Source: Noviherbaspirillum cavernae (lineage in GTDB: Bacteria; Pseudomonadota; Gammaproteobacteria; Burkholderiales; Burkholderiaceae_D). Taken from it: a stretch of 64,000 nucleotides of DNA. How positions within the stretch are numbered: the stretch's first letter is position 1; each line of letters starts with the position of its first letter. Below the pieces are notes generated by a model. The model saw only the letters and a program-made list of their open reading frames with translations. It was not told where the DNA came from and did not search any database. Below, one piece after another: positions 1 through 9,169 of this stretch. Both the position numbers and the translations under genes were made by a program. The DNA lies in NCBI RefSeq assembly GCF_003590875.1, contig NZ_QYUN01000002.1, forward strand, positions 1,116,001-1,180,000, in the 5' to 3' direction.

Positions 1-285
<285 letters not shown>

Positions 286-493
286 AAGGCTGCTACGCAG
301 GCGCAAAGCATGCTTTGCGAATTCCCTGCTTCGCCCTTGCCGTACAGTTTGTACTGTCCGCGGCGGCGCCCTTGCAGGGCGCGCACAGGCTTGCATGCCA
401 GTGCCGTTTGGCAGGCGGGCAGCAGGCTGCCCGAATTCCCTGCTCAACCCTACTCAGAACCGCTTCGCTTCATTTTGTTAGACGCTCTTAACC
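286..493 (+). repeat. Dispersed palindromic element, copy truncated by IS3
   Basis: The stretch after the IS end is very similar to 17280-17437. Shared blocks include CTTGCAGGGCGCGCAC, CCCGAATTCCCTGCT and the right terminus CTTCATTTTGTTAG followed by A/G-CGCTCT. The left terminus seen in the copy at 17246 is missing here, as if removed by the IS3 insertion. I see no coding capacity in it. Confidence 0.65.
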
Positions 494-530
494 ATTTACC
501 CCCCTCAACTACATAAAACAGGAGACAACA

Positions 531-1499
531 ATGAATCTTTCCAGAATGAGCCGCCGCGCTTTCACCGTCCTCGGCCTCGCGCTGCCGCTTGCCGCTTTCG
601 CCTTCCCCAACCAGACTATCGAGTGGGTTGTGCCTTATGCGGCCGGCGGCGGATCCGATGTCGTGGCGCGCGTGATTGCGGCGGAAATGAGCAAGACGCT
701 CGGCCAGCAGATCATCATCAACAACAAGCCGGGTGCGGCCACCAATATCGGTGCGGATTACGCGGCGAAGGCGAAGGCGGATGGTCACGTGGTATTGACC
801 GCCGACACGGCCACGCTCGCGGCCAATCCTTTTCTTTACAGCAAGCTGGGATACAACGCGGAAAAGGACTTCGCGCCCGTCGGCTTGATGGCGCGCTTTC
901 CGATGATTCTGGTAGTCAATCCCCAGGTACCGGCGAAAGACCTCAAGGAATTCATCGCCTGGGCCAAGGCGCAGCCCAATCCGGTCAACTACGGCACGCC
1001 TGGCGCAGGCAGCCCGCACCATCTCGCGACCGAGCTGTTCAGCCAGGTCAGCGGCCTGAAATTGAGCCATGTGCCTTACCGCGGCGCAGCGCCGGCGGTG
1101 CAGGACGTGATCGGCGGACAGGTGCCTTTCATGTTCGTCGACAGCGCCACCGGCGCTCCGCACATCACTGCGGGCAAGCTGCGTGCGATCGGCATCGCCA
1201 GTGCGGCGCGCGTCAAGAACTTCGACGCCATCCCGACGCTCTCCGAGCAAGGCATCAAGGGCTTTGAAGCCTATGCATGGCAGGGCATGGTTGTGCCGGT
1301 GAAGACGCCGCAGGACATCGTGAACACACTGAACAAGGCATTGGTCAAGGCAATCGAGTCGGACACGGTGAAGGCGCGTTTCCAGACGCTCGGCCTGGAA
1401 GCCATCCCCAGCACGCCGCAGCAGATGGCCGACTATGCGAAGGCCGAGCGCGAGAAGTGGGGCAAGGTCATTCGCGCCAGCGGCATCACGCTCGACTGA
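531..1499 (+). CDS. Bug-family periplasmic solute-binding protein
   Basis: A 322-residue tripartite tricarboxylate transporter (TctC/Bug) receptor. The N-terminus has Arg residues followed by a hydrophobic stretch, consistent with a signal peptide ending near AFA. The Bug hallmarks follow: a VPYAAGGGSDVVAR ligand loop near residues 35-48, NNKPGAATNIG near 65-75 and a YGTPGAGSPHHLATELF segment near 150-166. Proteins of this family capture small carboxylates or aromatic acids in the periplasm, but the ligand cannot be read from sequence. A good Shine-Dalgarno (CAGGAGACA) precedes the ATG. No membrane components (TctA/TctB) are adjacent, which is common for orphan Bug receptors. The neighbouring homogentisate genes hint at an aromatic ligand; that is inference. 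Confidence 0.88.
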   Translation: MNLSRMSRRAFTVLGLALPLAAFAFPNQTIEWVVPYAAGGGSDVVARVIAAEMSKTLGQQIIINNKPGAATNIGADYAAKAKADGHVVLTADTATLAANPFLYSKLGYNAEKDFAPVGLMARFPMILVVNPQVPAKDLKEFIAWAKAQPNPVNYGTPGAGSPHHLATELFSQVSGLKLSHVPYRGAAPAVQDVIGGQVPFMFVDSATGAPHITAGKLRAIGIASAARVKNFDAIPTLSEQGIKGFEAYAWQGMVVPVKTPQDIVNTLNKALVKAIESDTVKARFQTLGLEAIPSTPQQMADYAKAEREKWGKVIRASGITLD

Positions 1500-1502
1500 A
1501 CG

Positions 1503-2018
1503 ATGGGCGCGAGCAACGCATCCTCGAAGCGGGCCGTGGCGGCCACCGCCGCCGGCAGCGGCATGCGGCTCGACCGCACCATGACGTACCGGCTGCACCT
1601 GCTGCACAAGCTGAGCGACCGCGAGAGCCAGCGCGCCTATCTTGAGGATGCCGGCCTGCCGATGAGCGAAGGACGCTGCCTGTCGGCGATTGGCTCGTTC
1701 GCGCCCTTGTCGATCAATGATCTCGCGCAACGCGCAAACCTCAACAAGGGACAGGCAAGCCGCGCCGCCCAAACCCTGGTCGAAAAGGCGCTGGTGCAGA
1801 AAGAGGCCAGCGAGACGGACGGGCGCGGCGTCGTGTTGACGCTGACCCGCAAGGGCGCGCAAGTGTGGGAACGCGTGATGCAGGTGGTCGCACGGCGCAA
1901 TGCGGAGATTTTCGGTTGCCTGAGCACAACCGAACAGAAGCAACTCAGCGAAATGTTCGACCGCATGATCGCGTACGCGCAGGCAGGCACGGGCGAAGCG
2001 ATCGACGACAGTGAATGA
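1503..2018 (+). CDS. MarR-family transcriptional regulator
   Basis: A 171-residue winged-helix regulator. The MarR fold is seen from about residue 55: a helix-turn-helix (LSINDLAQRANLNKGQASRAAQTLVEKALV) followed by a wing with DGRGVVLTLTRKG, the typical MarR D-x-R-(x)-L-T-x-G pattern. It begins 3 bases after the Bug receptor stop, so the two are probably cotranscribed. No strong ribosome-binding site precedes the first ATG, and internal ATGs at codons 21 and 27 are alternative starts. It lies just upstream of hmgA-fahA, separated by a repeat, and may control those genes or the Bug receptor by sensing an aromatic acid; this is inference from position. Confidence 0.85.
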   Translation: MGASNASSKRAVAATAAGSGMRLDRTMTYRLHLLHKLSDRESQRAYLEDAGLPMSEGRCLSAIGSFAPLSINDLAQRANLNKGQASRAAQTLVEKALVQKEASETDGRGVVLTLTRKGAQVWERVMQVVARRNAEIFGCLSTTEQKQLSEMFDRMIAYAQAGTGEAIDDSE

Positions 2019-2082
2019 GATACGGAACAAAAGCGGAATAAACACGGAAGTCGGTAACCTGGGCTGCGAAGTACTTTCATGT

Positions 2083-2334
2083 TCCCTCCCCTTCAAGGGG
2101 AGGGTTAGGGGTGACACAGGGGTTTCGAGGAGCATGCTCCTCGCCTGCGGAACAACAGAGGCTTGCAAGCCTCTGTGCGCCCTGCAAGGGGGGATGGGTT
2201 GAAAGCCGGAGCATGAAACCCATCCCCCTCCCCCTTGCAGGGCGCACCTGCGCTGGTAAGCGCAGCTCGTTCCGCAGGTGGACGGCATGCCGTCCGAATT
2301 CCCTGCTACACCCTCCCCCTTGAAGGGGGAGGAG
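2083..2334. repeat. Composite intergenic palindromic repeat
   Basis: The 386-base gap between the MarR gene and hmgA is mostly repeat. It starts with CCCTCCCCTTCAAGGGGAGG and ends with CCCTCCCCCTTGAAGGGGGA. In between are nested palindromes (AGGAGCATGCTCCT, AGAGGCTTGCAAGCCTCT, GACGGCATGCCGTC) and blocks shared with the elements at 286 and 17246. It could fold into several hairpins and may act as a transcription or mRNA-processing boundary. The last 65 bases before hmgA are unique sequence and should carry its promoter. Confidence 0.75.
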
Positions 2335-2404
2335 ACGGCGCGATCGTCGTCTTGATTTCTGACTTCCGAGCAATACGGAACAACACACGAACAGGAGTAA
2401 TCCG

Positions 2405-3703
2405 GTGAGTAATCCAAATCTGAACTATCAGTCCGGCTTCGGCAACCAGTTCGCCAGCGAGGCGGTCGAGGGCGCATTACCGATCGGTCGCAACAGCCCG
2501 CAGCGCGTCGCACATGGTCTGTACGCCGAGCTGCTGTCCGGCACCGCCTTCACCGCGCCACGCGCCGAGAACCTGCGCACCTGGATGTACCGCCGCCAGC
2601 CCTCCGTGGTAATCGGCGCTTACCAGCCGCTGCCGCAGCCATATCTGAAGACGGGCGCGAAAGACGGTGTGGCAACGCCGCCCGATCCCTTGCGCTGGCA
2701 CCCGGTCGACGTGCCGGAACAAGAGACCGACTTCGTGCAGGGCTTGCGCACCGTCGTCGTCAATGGCGACCCCGATGCGCAAACCGGCATGGCCGCGCAT
2801 CTGTACCTCGCCAATCGCTCGATGACCGACAGTGCCTTCGTCAATGCCGACGGCGAAATGCTGCTGGTGCCGCAGCAGGGCACGCTCACCATCACGACGG
2901 AACTTGGCATGCTGGAAGTCGCGCCCGGCGAGATTGCACTGCTGCCGCGCGGCATGGCGTTCAAGGTGGCGGTCGATGGACCGTCGCGTGGTTATGTATG
3001 CGAAAACTATGGCGCGCATTTCCGACTGCCGGAACTCGGACCGATCGGCAGCAATGGCCTGGCGAACGCGCGAGACTTCCTCGCCCCCGTAGCGGCCCAT
3101 GAAAAGGAAGGGACGCCATACCGTCTCATCAAGAAATACAACGGCGCGCTGTGGAGCGCGCCGGCAAAGAGTTCGCCCTTCAATGTCGTCGCGTGGCACG
3201 GCAACCTGGTGCCGTTCAAATACGACACCAAACATTTCATGACCATCGGTTCGATCAGTTTCGATCATCCGGACCCGTCGATCTTCACGGTGCTGACCTC
3301 GCCGAGCGACACGGCAGGCACCGCGAACTGCGACTTCGTGATCTTCCCGCCGCGCTGGATGGTGGCCGAGGATACCTTCCGTCCGCCCTGGTACCACCGC
3401 AACGTGATGAGCGAATTCATGGGCCTGGTGCAAGGCCAGTACGACGCCAAGCCGGAGGGATTCAAGCCGGGCGGCATGAGCCTGCACAACTGCATGGTGC
3501 CGCACGGACCCGATGCCGAAGCGTTCGATGCCGCGAGCAGTGCCGCACTGGCGCCGCGCAAGCTCGACGACACACTGGCCTTCATGTTCGAAAGCCGCTG
3601 GCGTTTCCACGCGACGGAATTTGCACTGAACGGCGGTGCGCTGGACAGCGGTTACGCGAGCTGCTGGGCCAACCTCAAAGACAATTTCAAGGAGCAGGCA
3701 TGA
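2405..3703 (+). CDS. hmgA: Homogentisate 1,2-dioxygenase
   Basis: This Fe(II) enzyme opens the ring of homogentisate to maleylacetoacetate in tyrosine/phenylalanine catabolism. The 432 residues match the family length. The start is GTG at 2405, preceded by ACAGGAGTAA. The N-terminal signature YQSGFGNQFASEAVEGALP is at residues 6-24. The C-terminal metal site is recognisable: His in PPWYHRN, Glu in VMSEFMG and His in MVPHGPD correspond to the His/Glu/His iron ligands of the family. The stop codon overlaps the fahA start by 4 bases, so the two are translationally coupled. No maleylacetoacetate isomerase gene is seen in the window. Confidence 0.97.
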   Translation: MSNPNLNYQSGFGNQFASEAVEGALPIGRNSPQRVAHGLYAELLSGTAFTAPRAENLRTWMYRRQPSVVIGAYQPLPQPYLKTGAKDGVATPPDPLRWHPVDVPEQETDFVQGLRTVVVNGDPDAQTGMAAHLYLANRSMTDSAFVNADGEMLLVPQQGTLTITTELGMLEVAPGEIALLPRGMAFKVAVDGPSRGYVCENYGAHFRLPELGPIGSNGLANARDFLAPVAAHEKEGTPYRLIKKYNGALWSAPAKSSPFNVVAWHGNLVPFKYDTKHFMTIGSISFDHPDPSIFTVLTSPSDTAGTANCDFVIFPPRWMVAEDTFRPPWYHRNVMSEFMGLVQGQYDAKPEGFKPGGMSLHNCMVPHGPDAEAFDAASSAALAPRKLDDTLAFMFESRWRFHATEFALNGGALDSGYASCWANLKDNFKEQA

Positions 3704-5001
3704 ACAACCCAACCAATGATCCCGACCTGCGCAGCTGGGTCGCATCGGCGAACGCAGCCGGCACCGATTTCCCGATACAGAACCTGCCCTACGGCCGCTT
3801 CCGCCGTGCGGGCACGCAGGAAAGCTGGCGCATCGGCATCGCGATCGGCGACCAGATACTCGACCTGAAACTCGCCTTCGGGAAGACGGTATGGGAAGCG
3901 GCAGTGCAGTCATCGCTCGCATCGCTGACGGCCGGCGACCTGAATGCCTTCATGGCGCAAGGTCCGTCGGTCTGGCGCGGACTGCGTGCGGCGCTGTCGC
4001 AGGCATTGCGTGAAGGCAGCAAGGCGCAGGCGCAGCTTGAAGCCTGTCTGCTGCCGCAAGCGCAGGCCGAGTTCTCGGTCCCCTGCGAGATCGGCGACTA
4101 CACCGATTTCTACGCCGGCATCCACCACGCGACCACAGTCGGCAAGCTGTTCCGTCCCGACAACCCGCTGCTGCCCAACTACAAATGGGTACCGATCGGC
4201 TATCACGGCCGCAGTTCCTCCATCGGCGTGAGCGGCCAGTCGTTCCGCCGCCCGCGCGGCCAGATCAAGGGCGAGGGCGACACACCGCTGTTCGGCTCCA
4301 GCAAGCGGCTCGACTATGAACTCGAACTTGGCATCTTTGTAGGCCAGGGCAATGCGCCCGGCGAATCCGTGGGCATGGAGCAGGCGGAGCAGCATCTGTT
4401 CGGCATCGGCCTGCTGAATGACTGGTCGGCACGCGATGTGCAGGCATGGGAATATCAGCCGCTCGGCCCCTTCCTTGCAAAGAATTTCGCGACGACGATT
4501 TCCCCCTGGATCGTGACGATGGAAGCACTCGAACCCTTCCGTTGCGAATTCACGCGCGAGGCAGGCGAGCCGCAGCCTTTACCTTATCTCGATTCACAAC
4601 AAAACCGCGACCGCGGCGCCGTCAACATCACGCTCGAAGCATGGCTGCAAACCGCTGCCATGCGCAAGGCCGGGCAGGCGCCGGTCCGGCTGTCGCAAGC
4701 GAATTTCCGCGAAAGCGCGTACTGGACGCTGGCACAGCTGCTTGCGCACCACACGGTCAACGGCTGCAACCTGCGGCCCGGCGATTTGTTCGGCTCGGGA
4801 ACCATGTCGGGCCCGCAAGCGGATCAGGCCGGCTCGCTGCTGGAACTCACCCAGGGCGGCAAGCAGGCAATCCAGCTTCCCAATGGTGAAAGCCGTACCT
4901 TCCTCGCGGACGGCGACACGGTCATCCTGCGCGGCTACTGCGAAGCTGCCGGTGCAGCCCGCATTGGCCTGGGTGAAGTGGCCGGGACGGTGGTGGCATA
5001 G
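3700..5001 (+). CDS. fahA: Fumarylacetoacetase
   Basis: This enzyme hydrolyses fumarylacetoacetate to fumarate and acetoacetate, the last step of homogentisate degradation. The 433 residues match full-length FAH, with an N-terminal SH3-like part (DFPIQNLPYGRF) and a C-terminal catalytic part. Metal and active-site segments are visible: DYTDFYAGIHHATTVGKLFR, GYHGRSSSI, YELELGIFVG and LLNDWSARDVQAWEYQPLGP. The ATG at 3700 overlaps the hmgA stop (ATGA) and follows AAGGAGCAGGC. The long upstream open frame reading into hmgA is only an in-frame extension. Confidence 0.97.
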   Translation: MNNPTNDPDLRSWVASANAAGTDFPIQNLPYGRFRRAGTQESWRIGIAIGDQILDLKLAFGKTVWEAAVQSSLASLTAGDLNAFMAQGPSVWRGLRAALSQALREGSKAQAQLEACLLPQAQAEFSVPCEIGDYTDFYAGIHHATTVGKLFRPDNPLLPNYKWVPIGYHGRSSSIGVSGQSFRRPRGQIKGEGDTPLFGSSKRLDYELELGIFVGQGNAPGESVGMEQAEQHLFGIGLLNDWSARDVQAWEYQPLGPFLAKNFATTISPWIVTMEALEPFRCEFTREAGEPQPLPYLDSQQNRDRGAVNITLEAWLQTAAMRKAGQAPVRLSQANFRESAYWTLAQLLAHHTVNGCNLRPGDLFGSGTMSGPQADQAGSLLELTQGGKQAIQLPNGESRTFLADGDTVILRGYCEAAGAARIGLGEVAGTVVA

Positions 5002-5014
5002 ATTTGGCGAAGGA

Positions 5015-5102
5015 TTCCCTCCCCTTCAAGGGGAGGGGTAGGGTGGGGATGGGTTTGGACCGGTGGAATCAAAACCTATCCCCATCCCGGCCGGGGAAGG
5101 GA
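5015..5102. repeat. Intergenic palindromic repeat (CCCCTTCAAGGGG family)
   Basis: Just after fahA: TCCCTCCCCTTCAAGGGGAG, then GGGTGGGGATGGGTTT, and after a short spacer the complementary CCTATCCCCATCCC. The two halves can pair into a large hairpin. It is the same family as the repeats at 2083, 19448, 23643, 34882 and 43457, and its position fits a transcription terminator for hmgA-fahA. Confidence 0.8.
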
Positions 5103-5196
5103 AAATCAGTAATGCGACCACCGGTTTCCCGATCCCCCGCCGGCCACGTCGGCTATAGTTGCGATGCAGTAACTTCACAATCCGACGGAGAACCCT

Positions 5197-5661
5197 ATGA
5201 CGACATCCCATGCCCGCATGGAGTACAACGATTTCACCCGGATCGCGCCGGCGGTCAGTGCAGCACTGAGCGAGATGGGCAAGGCCGTGTCCCAGTCAGG
5301 ACTCGACAAGGATCTGACCGAACTGATCAAAATACGCGCGTCGCAGATCAATGGTTGCGCGTTCTGCGTGCAATTCCATCTCAACATCGCGCGCAAGCTC
5401 GGTGTGGCGGCGAGCAAGCTGGACATGGTAGCGGTATGGAGAGAGGCGGGCATCTACACGGCGCGGGAACAAGCGGCGCTCAAGTGGACGGAAGTGCTAA
5501 CGGACGTGGCACGGCGAGGCAGCCCGGACGATGTGTATGGCGAAGTCCGCGAGCAATTTTCGGAAGTCGAGCTGGCGCATTTGACGGCGGCCATCGCCAA
5601 CATCAATGCATGGAACAGGATCGCGATGGGGTATCGCTTTTCTCCGCAGATACCGGCGTAA
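5197..5661 (+). CDS. Carboxymuconolactone decarboxylase/AhpD-family protein
   Basis: A 154-residue all-helical protein of the AhpD-like family. The thiol motif is intact: NGCAFCVQFH at about residues 52-61 gives the C-x-x-C-x3-H signature of the alkylhydroperoxidase-like members, preceded by LIKIRASQING. Such proteins use the Cys pair in peroxide reduction or related redox chemistry. It appears to be a single-gene unit, separated from fahA by a repeat and followed by the inverted repeat at 5690-5710. The exact substrate is unknown. Confidence 0.88.
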   Translation: MTTSHARMEYNDFTRIAPAVSAALSEMGKAVSQSGLDKDLTELIKIRASQINGCAFCVQFHLNIARKLGVAASKLDMVAVWREAGIYTAREQAALKWTEVLTDVARRGSPDDVYGEVREQFSEVELAHLTAAIANINAWNRIAMGYRFSPQIPA

Positions 5662-5689
5662 ATACCTTTAATGAATAAATCGTGATTCG

Positions 5690-5710
5690 ATCTGACAGGA
5701 TGTGTCAGAT
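5690..5710. terminator. Inverted repeat downstream of AhpD-like gene
   Basis: ATCTGACA and TGTCAGAT form a perfect 8-bp stem around the 5-base loop GGATG, 29 bases after the stop codon. There is no clear T-run, so it may be a weak terminator or a protein-binding site. Further on, 5716-5740 (GGTCCGGTTTCGACC and so on) resembles 9365-9390, a short dispersed repeat. I see no gene from 5662 to 5938. Confidence 0.4.
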
Positions 5711-5938
5711 TCGGTAGGTCCGGTTTCGACCCAAAGCGGTCTTTCTCTCCGCCCGACAGCAGTCATCCCGAATCAAATGTCGAGCCCATGATTCACCGCC
5801 GCAAAATGATATATACAAGCGTGCTCGCCAGCGGAATTGGAAGCATCTCGATGAAATGCCGCTTGAATTCTCACCAAGGAAATTGACCATAGATACTGAG
5901 CGGCTTTTCCACCCATCACGGAACTCAGGAGCTATTGC

Positions 5939-6499
5939 TCAACCGGTCGACACGTGGCCGACGCCATAGATTTGCGCCTGTCCGTCCAATGGCCGGTCTG
6001 GTATTTTGCTCCAGAGCTGGAACCGAACCAGGCTCCAGCTCGTCGGCTCGAAGCCGGCGACGGTTGCAAGAATGTCGCGGCTCGATAGCAGTTCCCTCGA
6101 ACGTTCGCTTTCGACACGACGCAATGAGGAAAGATCCGCATGCGGCGTAATCAACACCGTTTCGCGCATCGCATACTGCGCCCGTGCGACCTCTTGCGAC
6201 ATCTCCGCATGCCACACCGACCAGGTGCGCACCGATGGCCAGCCGAACGATTGAGTGAGGCCCAGAAAACCGGGGCCGCACAGGAATTCGTTCATGCCTT
6301 CGGTCGTATTCCAGAGATAGAAAGGCGCGTACAGGTTGTCAGAGGTCGAAGGCATGCCCTGTTTTCTTGCGTGCAGATAGGCCTTGAACGCCAGGCCGGG
6401 AAAGCCATCCGTCAAATGACCGCGCTCGGCGATGCGCCGGTCGATGGTGCCCATGTCGTAATCGGCCGGCAGCAAGAGACTGTATTGCATCGCGATCAT
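5939..6499 (-). CDS. DUF4865-family protein
   Basis: A 186-residue protein of the DUF4865 family. The start MIAMQYSLLLPADYDM, the HLTDGFPGLAFKAYL segment and the APFYLWNTTEGMNEFL segment are characteristic; the last two suggest a dimeric alpha-beta-barrel-like fold. No function is established. It is the third gene of a minus-strand operon, overlapping the tautomerase gene by 4 bases (ATGA at 6496-6499). The conserved context (LysR, CMD, tautomerase, DUF4865) suggests a role in handling a small aromatic or quinone-like compound; that is inference. Confidence 0.8.
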   Translation of the reverse strand: MIAMQYSLLLPADYDMGTIDRRIAERGHLTDGFPGLAFKAYLHARKQGMPSTSDNLYAPFYLWNTTEGMNEFLCGPGFLGLTQSFGWPSVRTWSVWHAEMSQEVARAQYAMRETVLITPHADLSSLRRVESERSRELLSSRDILATVAGFEPTSWSLVRFQLWSKIPDRPLDGQAQIYGVGHVSTG

Positions 6500-6897
6500 T
6501 GTGTAACCTCCTGCTGCGGGAACAGCGCCGCGACGCTGCCACTAAATGACCAGCCGTCGAAACTCGTCATGTTGATGATGACCATGACATCTTCCGGACG
6601 GATGCCAGGCGATTCGGCGAGCACTTCGGTCAGACGGCGATAGAAGGCTTCCTTCATCGACGTGCTGCGCGGCTTGCCGGCCGTAATGCAGATCAGCACA
6701 TAGTTGTCCGAGCGCGGTCCACCCATGTAATTCCTGTCGAACACGAGCTCTTCCAGTTCATGCTGATGTATGACTTGGAAGCGGTCGTCGGGCGGTACGT
6801 CGAACGCCTCGACCATCGCGCGATGGACGCCGTCCGACAATGCCTTCACGTATGACTGAGGCTTCCCCTTGAGTAGCGAAATACGAGCCATTGGCAT
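6496..6897 (-). CDS. Tautomerase-family protein
   Basis: A 133-residue protein of the tautomerase (4-oxalocrotonate tautomerase/MIF-like) superfamily. The start at 6897 is chosen because AAGGAGG lies 6 bases upstream and because it puts Pro directly after the initiator Met (MPMARISLLKGK), as needed for the catalytic N-terminal proline. Recognisable segments are YVKALSDGVHRAMVEAFDVP and the FQVI substrate-pocket strand. Such enzymes interconvert keto and enol forms of small acids. It is the middle gene of the operon, coupled to DUF4865 by overlap and following the CMD gene after 20 bases. Confidence 0.85.
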   Translation of the reverse strand: MPMARISLLKGKPQSYVKALSDGVHRAMVEAFDVPPDDRFQVIHQHELEELVFDRNYMGGPRSDNYVLICITAGKPRSTSMKEAFYRRLTEVLAESPGIRPEDVMVIINMTSFDGWSFSGSVAALFPQQEVTQ

Positions 6898-6917
6898 GTT
6901 GACCTCCTTGAAAAAGT

Positions 6918-7226
6918 TCACATTTTGTCGATCAGACTCACGGCGCTAGCGGCTGCGGGCCATCCGGCATAGAACGCGAGATGTGTGACAGCCTCGGCCA
7001 GCTCCTCGTGCGTCAACCCGTTCTCGAGCGCCTTGGCAAGGTGGAAGGGCAACTGTTCGAGCCGGTACAGCGAGACAAGCGCGGCCACCGTAATTAGGCT
7101 GCGGTCGCGCTTCGACAAACCGGGCCGCTCCCAGATATCGGCGAACAGCACGTTGTCAGTCACCTCGGCCAGCTTCGGCACAACGTGTCCGAATGCCTTC
7201 TGCCCCAGCCCCACCATTGAAGTCAT
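6918..7226 (-). CDS. Carboxymuconolactone decarboxylase-family protein (PcaC-like)
   Basis: A 102-residue CMD-domain protein. The WERPGLSKRDRSLITVAALVS segment and the C-terminal GLTHEELAEAVTHLAFYAGWPAA segment are typical of 4-carboxymuconolactone decarboxylase-like members. Unlike the AhpD-like gene at 5197 it has no Cys-x-x-Cys motif, so a redox role is unlikely. The start at 7226 follows GAGGAGAAAGC. It is the first gene of the operon and diverges from the LysR gene across a 113-base intergenic region that should contain both promoters and the LysR operator. Confidence 0.85.
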   Translation of the reverse strand: MTSMVGLGQKAFGHVVPKLAEVTDNVLFADIWERPGLSKRDRSLITVAALVSLYRLEQLPFHLAKALENGLTHEELAEAVTHLAFYAGWPAAASAVSLIDKM

Positions 7227-7339
7227 AGCGCTTTCTCCTCGTGTGAATGACTTGATTGACAATGGCAGTATATGGCGCGATGATCATTTCGAAAATCGGG
7301 ATTTTTTAAACAGACATTTCAGTTTTTCGGGATGATTAA

Positions 7340-8215
7340 ATGCGGCGAGTCAACTTCGACCTGGATGCCTTGAGGAGCTTTGCGGTCGGGATGGAGCTTG
7401 GCAGCTTCGCCAAGGCAGCGGACCGGCTTGGGCGATCGACGTCTGCGGTCAGTGCGCAATTGAAGAAGCTCGAAGACCAGGCCGGGATCGCGCTCCTGCG
7501 CAGGTCTGGCCGCGGCATGGCATTGACGGATGCCGGCGAAGTCATGCTCGGCTATGCGCGGCGGATGCTCGAACTAAACGACGAAGCAGCAATGGCTGTC
7601 GGTGTCGCCGGACTCGAAGGATCCGTGCGCCTCGGATTGCAGGAAGATTTCGGTGAGCATTTGCTGCCCGCTGTGCTTGGCCGTTTCGCGCGCAGCCACC
7701 CGGGTGTACGCATCGAGGCGAAAGTGGCACGCAATGCGGAGCTGGTGTCCGACATGATGGGCGGCCGGCTCGACCTCGCGCTGACATGGCAAGGAGCGCA
7801 GGACACGCCGCACATGGAAGAAGTGGGGCGCTACCAACTGCAGTGGATCGGGCCTGCGGACGCACGCCCCGAATCGTGGAGAGACCAAAGTATGCCACTG
7901 CCCTTGGTGGCATTCGACGCGCCCTGCCTCATGCGCACGATCGCGACCGAGGCGCTGGATCGTGCCGGCATTCCGTGGCGGCTTGCGTTCACGAGCCACA
8001 GCCTCGGGGCCGTATGGGCGGCAGTCGCCGCCGGGCTGGGCGTGACGGTGCGGACGGGATTCGGACTGAGGAACAATTTGCGCACGCTGCCGGCCGCAGA
8101 GTACGGCTTGCCGGCGTTGCCGAAGGTCGGCCTTGTACTTCATCGTTTGGAGGCGGAACCTGACGAGACATGTGCATTGCTGGCAGCCGACATCCGCGAA
8201 AGCGTTTCGGCTTGA
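7340..8215 (+). CDS. LysR-family transcriptional regulator
   Basis: A 291-residue LysR regulator. The N-terminal winged helix-turn-helix is at about residues 5-65 (LDALRSFAVGMELGSFAKAADRLGRSTSAVSAQLKKLE), and the periplasmic-binding-protein-like effector domain begins near 95 (GSVRLGLQEDFGEHLLP). It is divergent from the CMD-tautomerase-DUF4865 operon, the usual arrangement for a LysR activator and its target. The intergenic region is AT-rich (ATTTCGAAAATCGGGATTTT), consistent with an operator. The effector is unknown. Confidence 0.9.
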   Translation: MRRVNFDLDALRSFAVGMELGSFAKAADRLGRSTSAVSAQLKKLEDQAGIALLRRSGRGMALTDAGEVMLGYARRMLELNDEAAMAVGVAGLEGSVRLGLQEDFGEHLLPAVLGRFARSHPGVRIEAKVARNAELVSDMMGGRLDLALTWQGAQDTPHMEEVGRYQLQWIGPADARPESWRDQSMPLPLVAFDAPCLMRTIATEALDRAGIPWRLAFTSHSLGAVWAAVAAGLGVTVRTGFGLRNNLRTLPAAEYGLPALPKVGLVLHRLEAEPDETCALLAADIRESVSA

Positions 8216-8243
8216 TAGCGGCTCTTGGTAAAGGGCCGCTATT

Positions 8244-9169
8244 GGCCGAACCCAGACTATCGGATCATGTTGAAGTCGCAACGAACTCCGACACGACTCA
8301 TCAAGTTAAATCACATTCACTGTAGATTTACAGGACAGTAAAAAATACGTGGCGCAGCAAGTATCAGCTGCGCCCCGATTTCACTGAAAGACTATCCGAC
8401 TGCACGCAACACTTGTGTGCTTTCATGTCTCCGCACCAGCGGCAACACTTCTTCGCCGACCCGATAGGCTTCTTCCAGATGCGGCGTGCCCGCCAGGATG
8501 AAGGCATCGGCACCCAATTGCACCAGTTCATCGAGCCGTTCCGCCACCTACTGGTAGCTGCCGACGATGCCTTGCGTCTGACCGCCGTGCAGCAGGCTGA
8601 AGCCGGACCAGACGTTCGGTTCGATGATCAAATCCCTGTAGCTGTTGATCGTGGTCGGGCGGTTGGCGCGCTGACGGCTCGCGCCGACGGAATCGCCCGC
8701 GCCATTGCCGAAAAAGTTCTCCAGCGTGGCCTTGTCGATCTGTTCGAAACCGCGCCGCACTTCCGTCCATGCTTCTTCTTCCGTCGGGCGGGCGACGATA
8801 TCGACGCGCACTGCACACTTGATCTTGCGGCCCAGCACTTCGGTCCTTTCCTTCACGCGGCGGAACTTCTTGCGCAGCGCATCGAAGGGCTCCAGCCAGG
8901 TCAGGTAATGGTCGGCATGCTTCGATGCCGAGGCCAGCGCCGCGTCGGACGAGCCGGAGAAATAGATTTCCGGGAATTCCTCCAGCGACAGCGGATCGGG
9001 CAGGCCGGCATTCTCGACCTGATAGAACTTGCCTTGATAGGAGAAGGGGCCGCCGTTCCACACGTCGCGTACGACATCGAGGAATTCGGTGGTGCGGGTG
9101 TAGCGGTCGTCGTGACCCGCCGAGTCGCCCCACCAGAGCTGTGCCGGGCCGCCACCGCCGGTGATGACG
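8244..9169. repeat. 926-bp direct repeat, copy 1
   Basis: Bases 8244-9169 align without gaps, with scattered substitutions, to 15251-16176. Both start at GGCCGAACCCAGACTATCGG and lose similarity after GTGATGACG. The repeat holds the downstream region and C-terminal two thirds of an ssuD-like pseudogene. Because the copies are in the same orientation, recombination between them could delete or amplify the 7-kb unit carrying the OsmC-YcaO gene and the autotransporter. Confidence 0.92.

Noticed and set aside
450..2513. 687-residue minus-strand frame
   Set aside because: It runs antisense through the Bug and MarR genes and the repeat, has no recognisable domain, and the plus-strand genes are clear.
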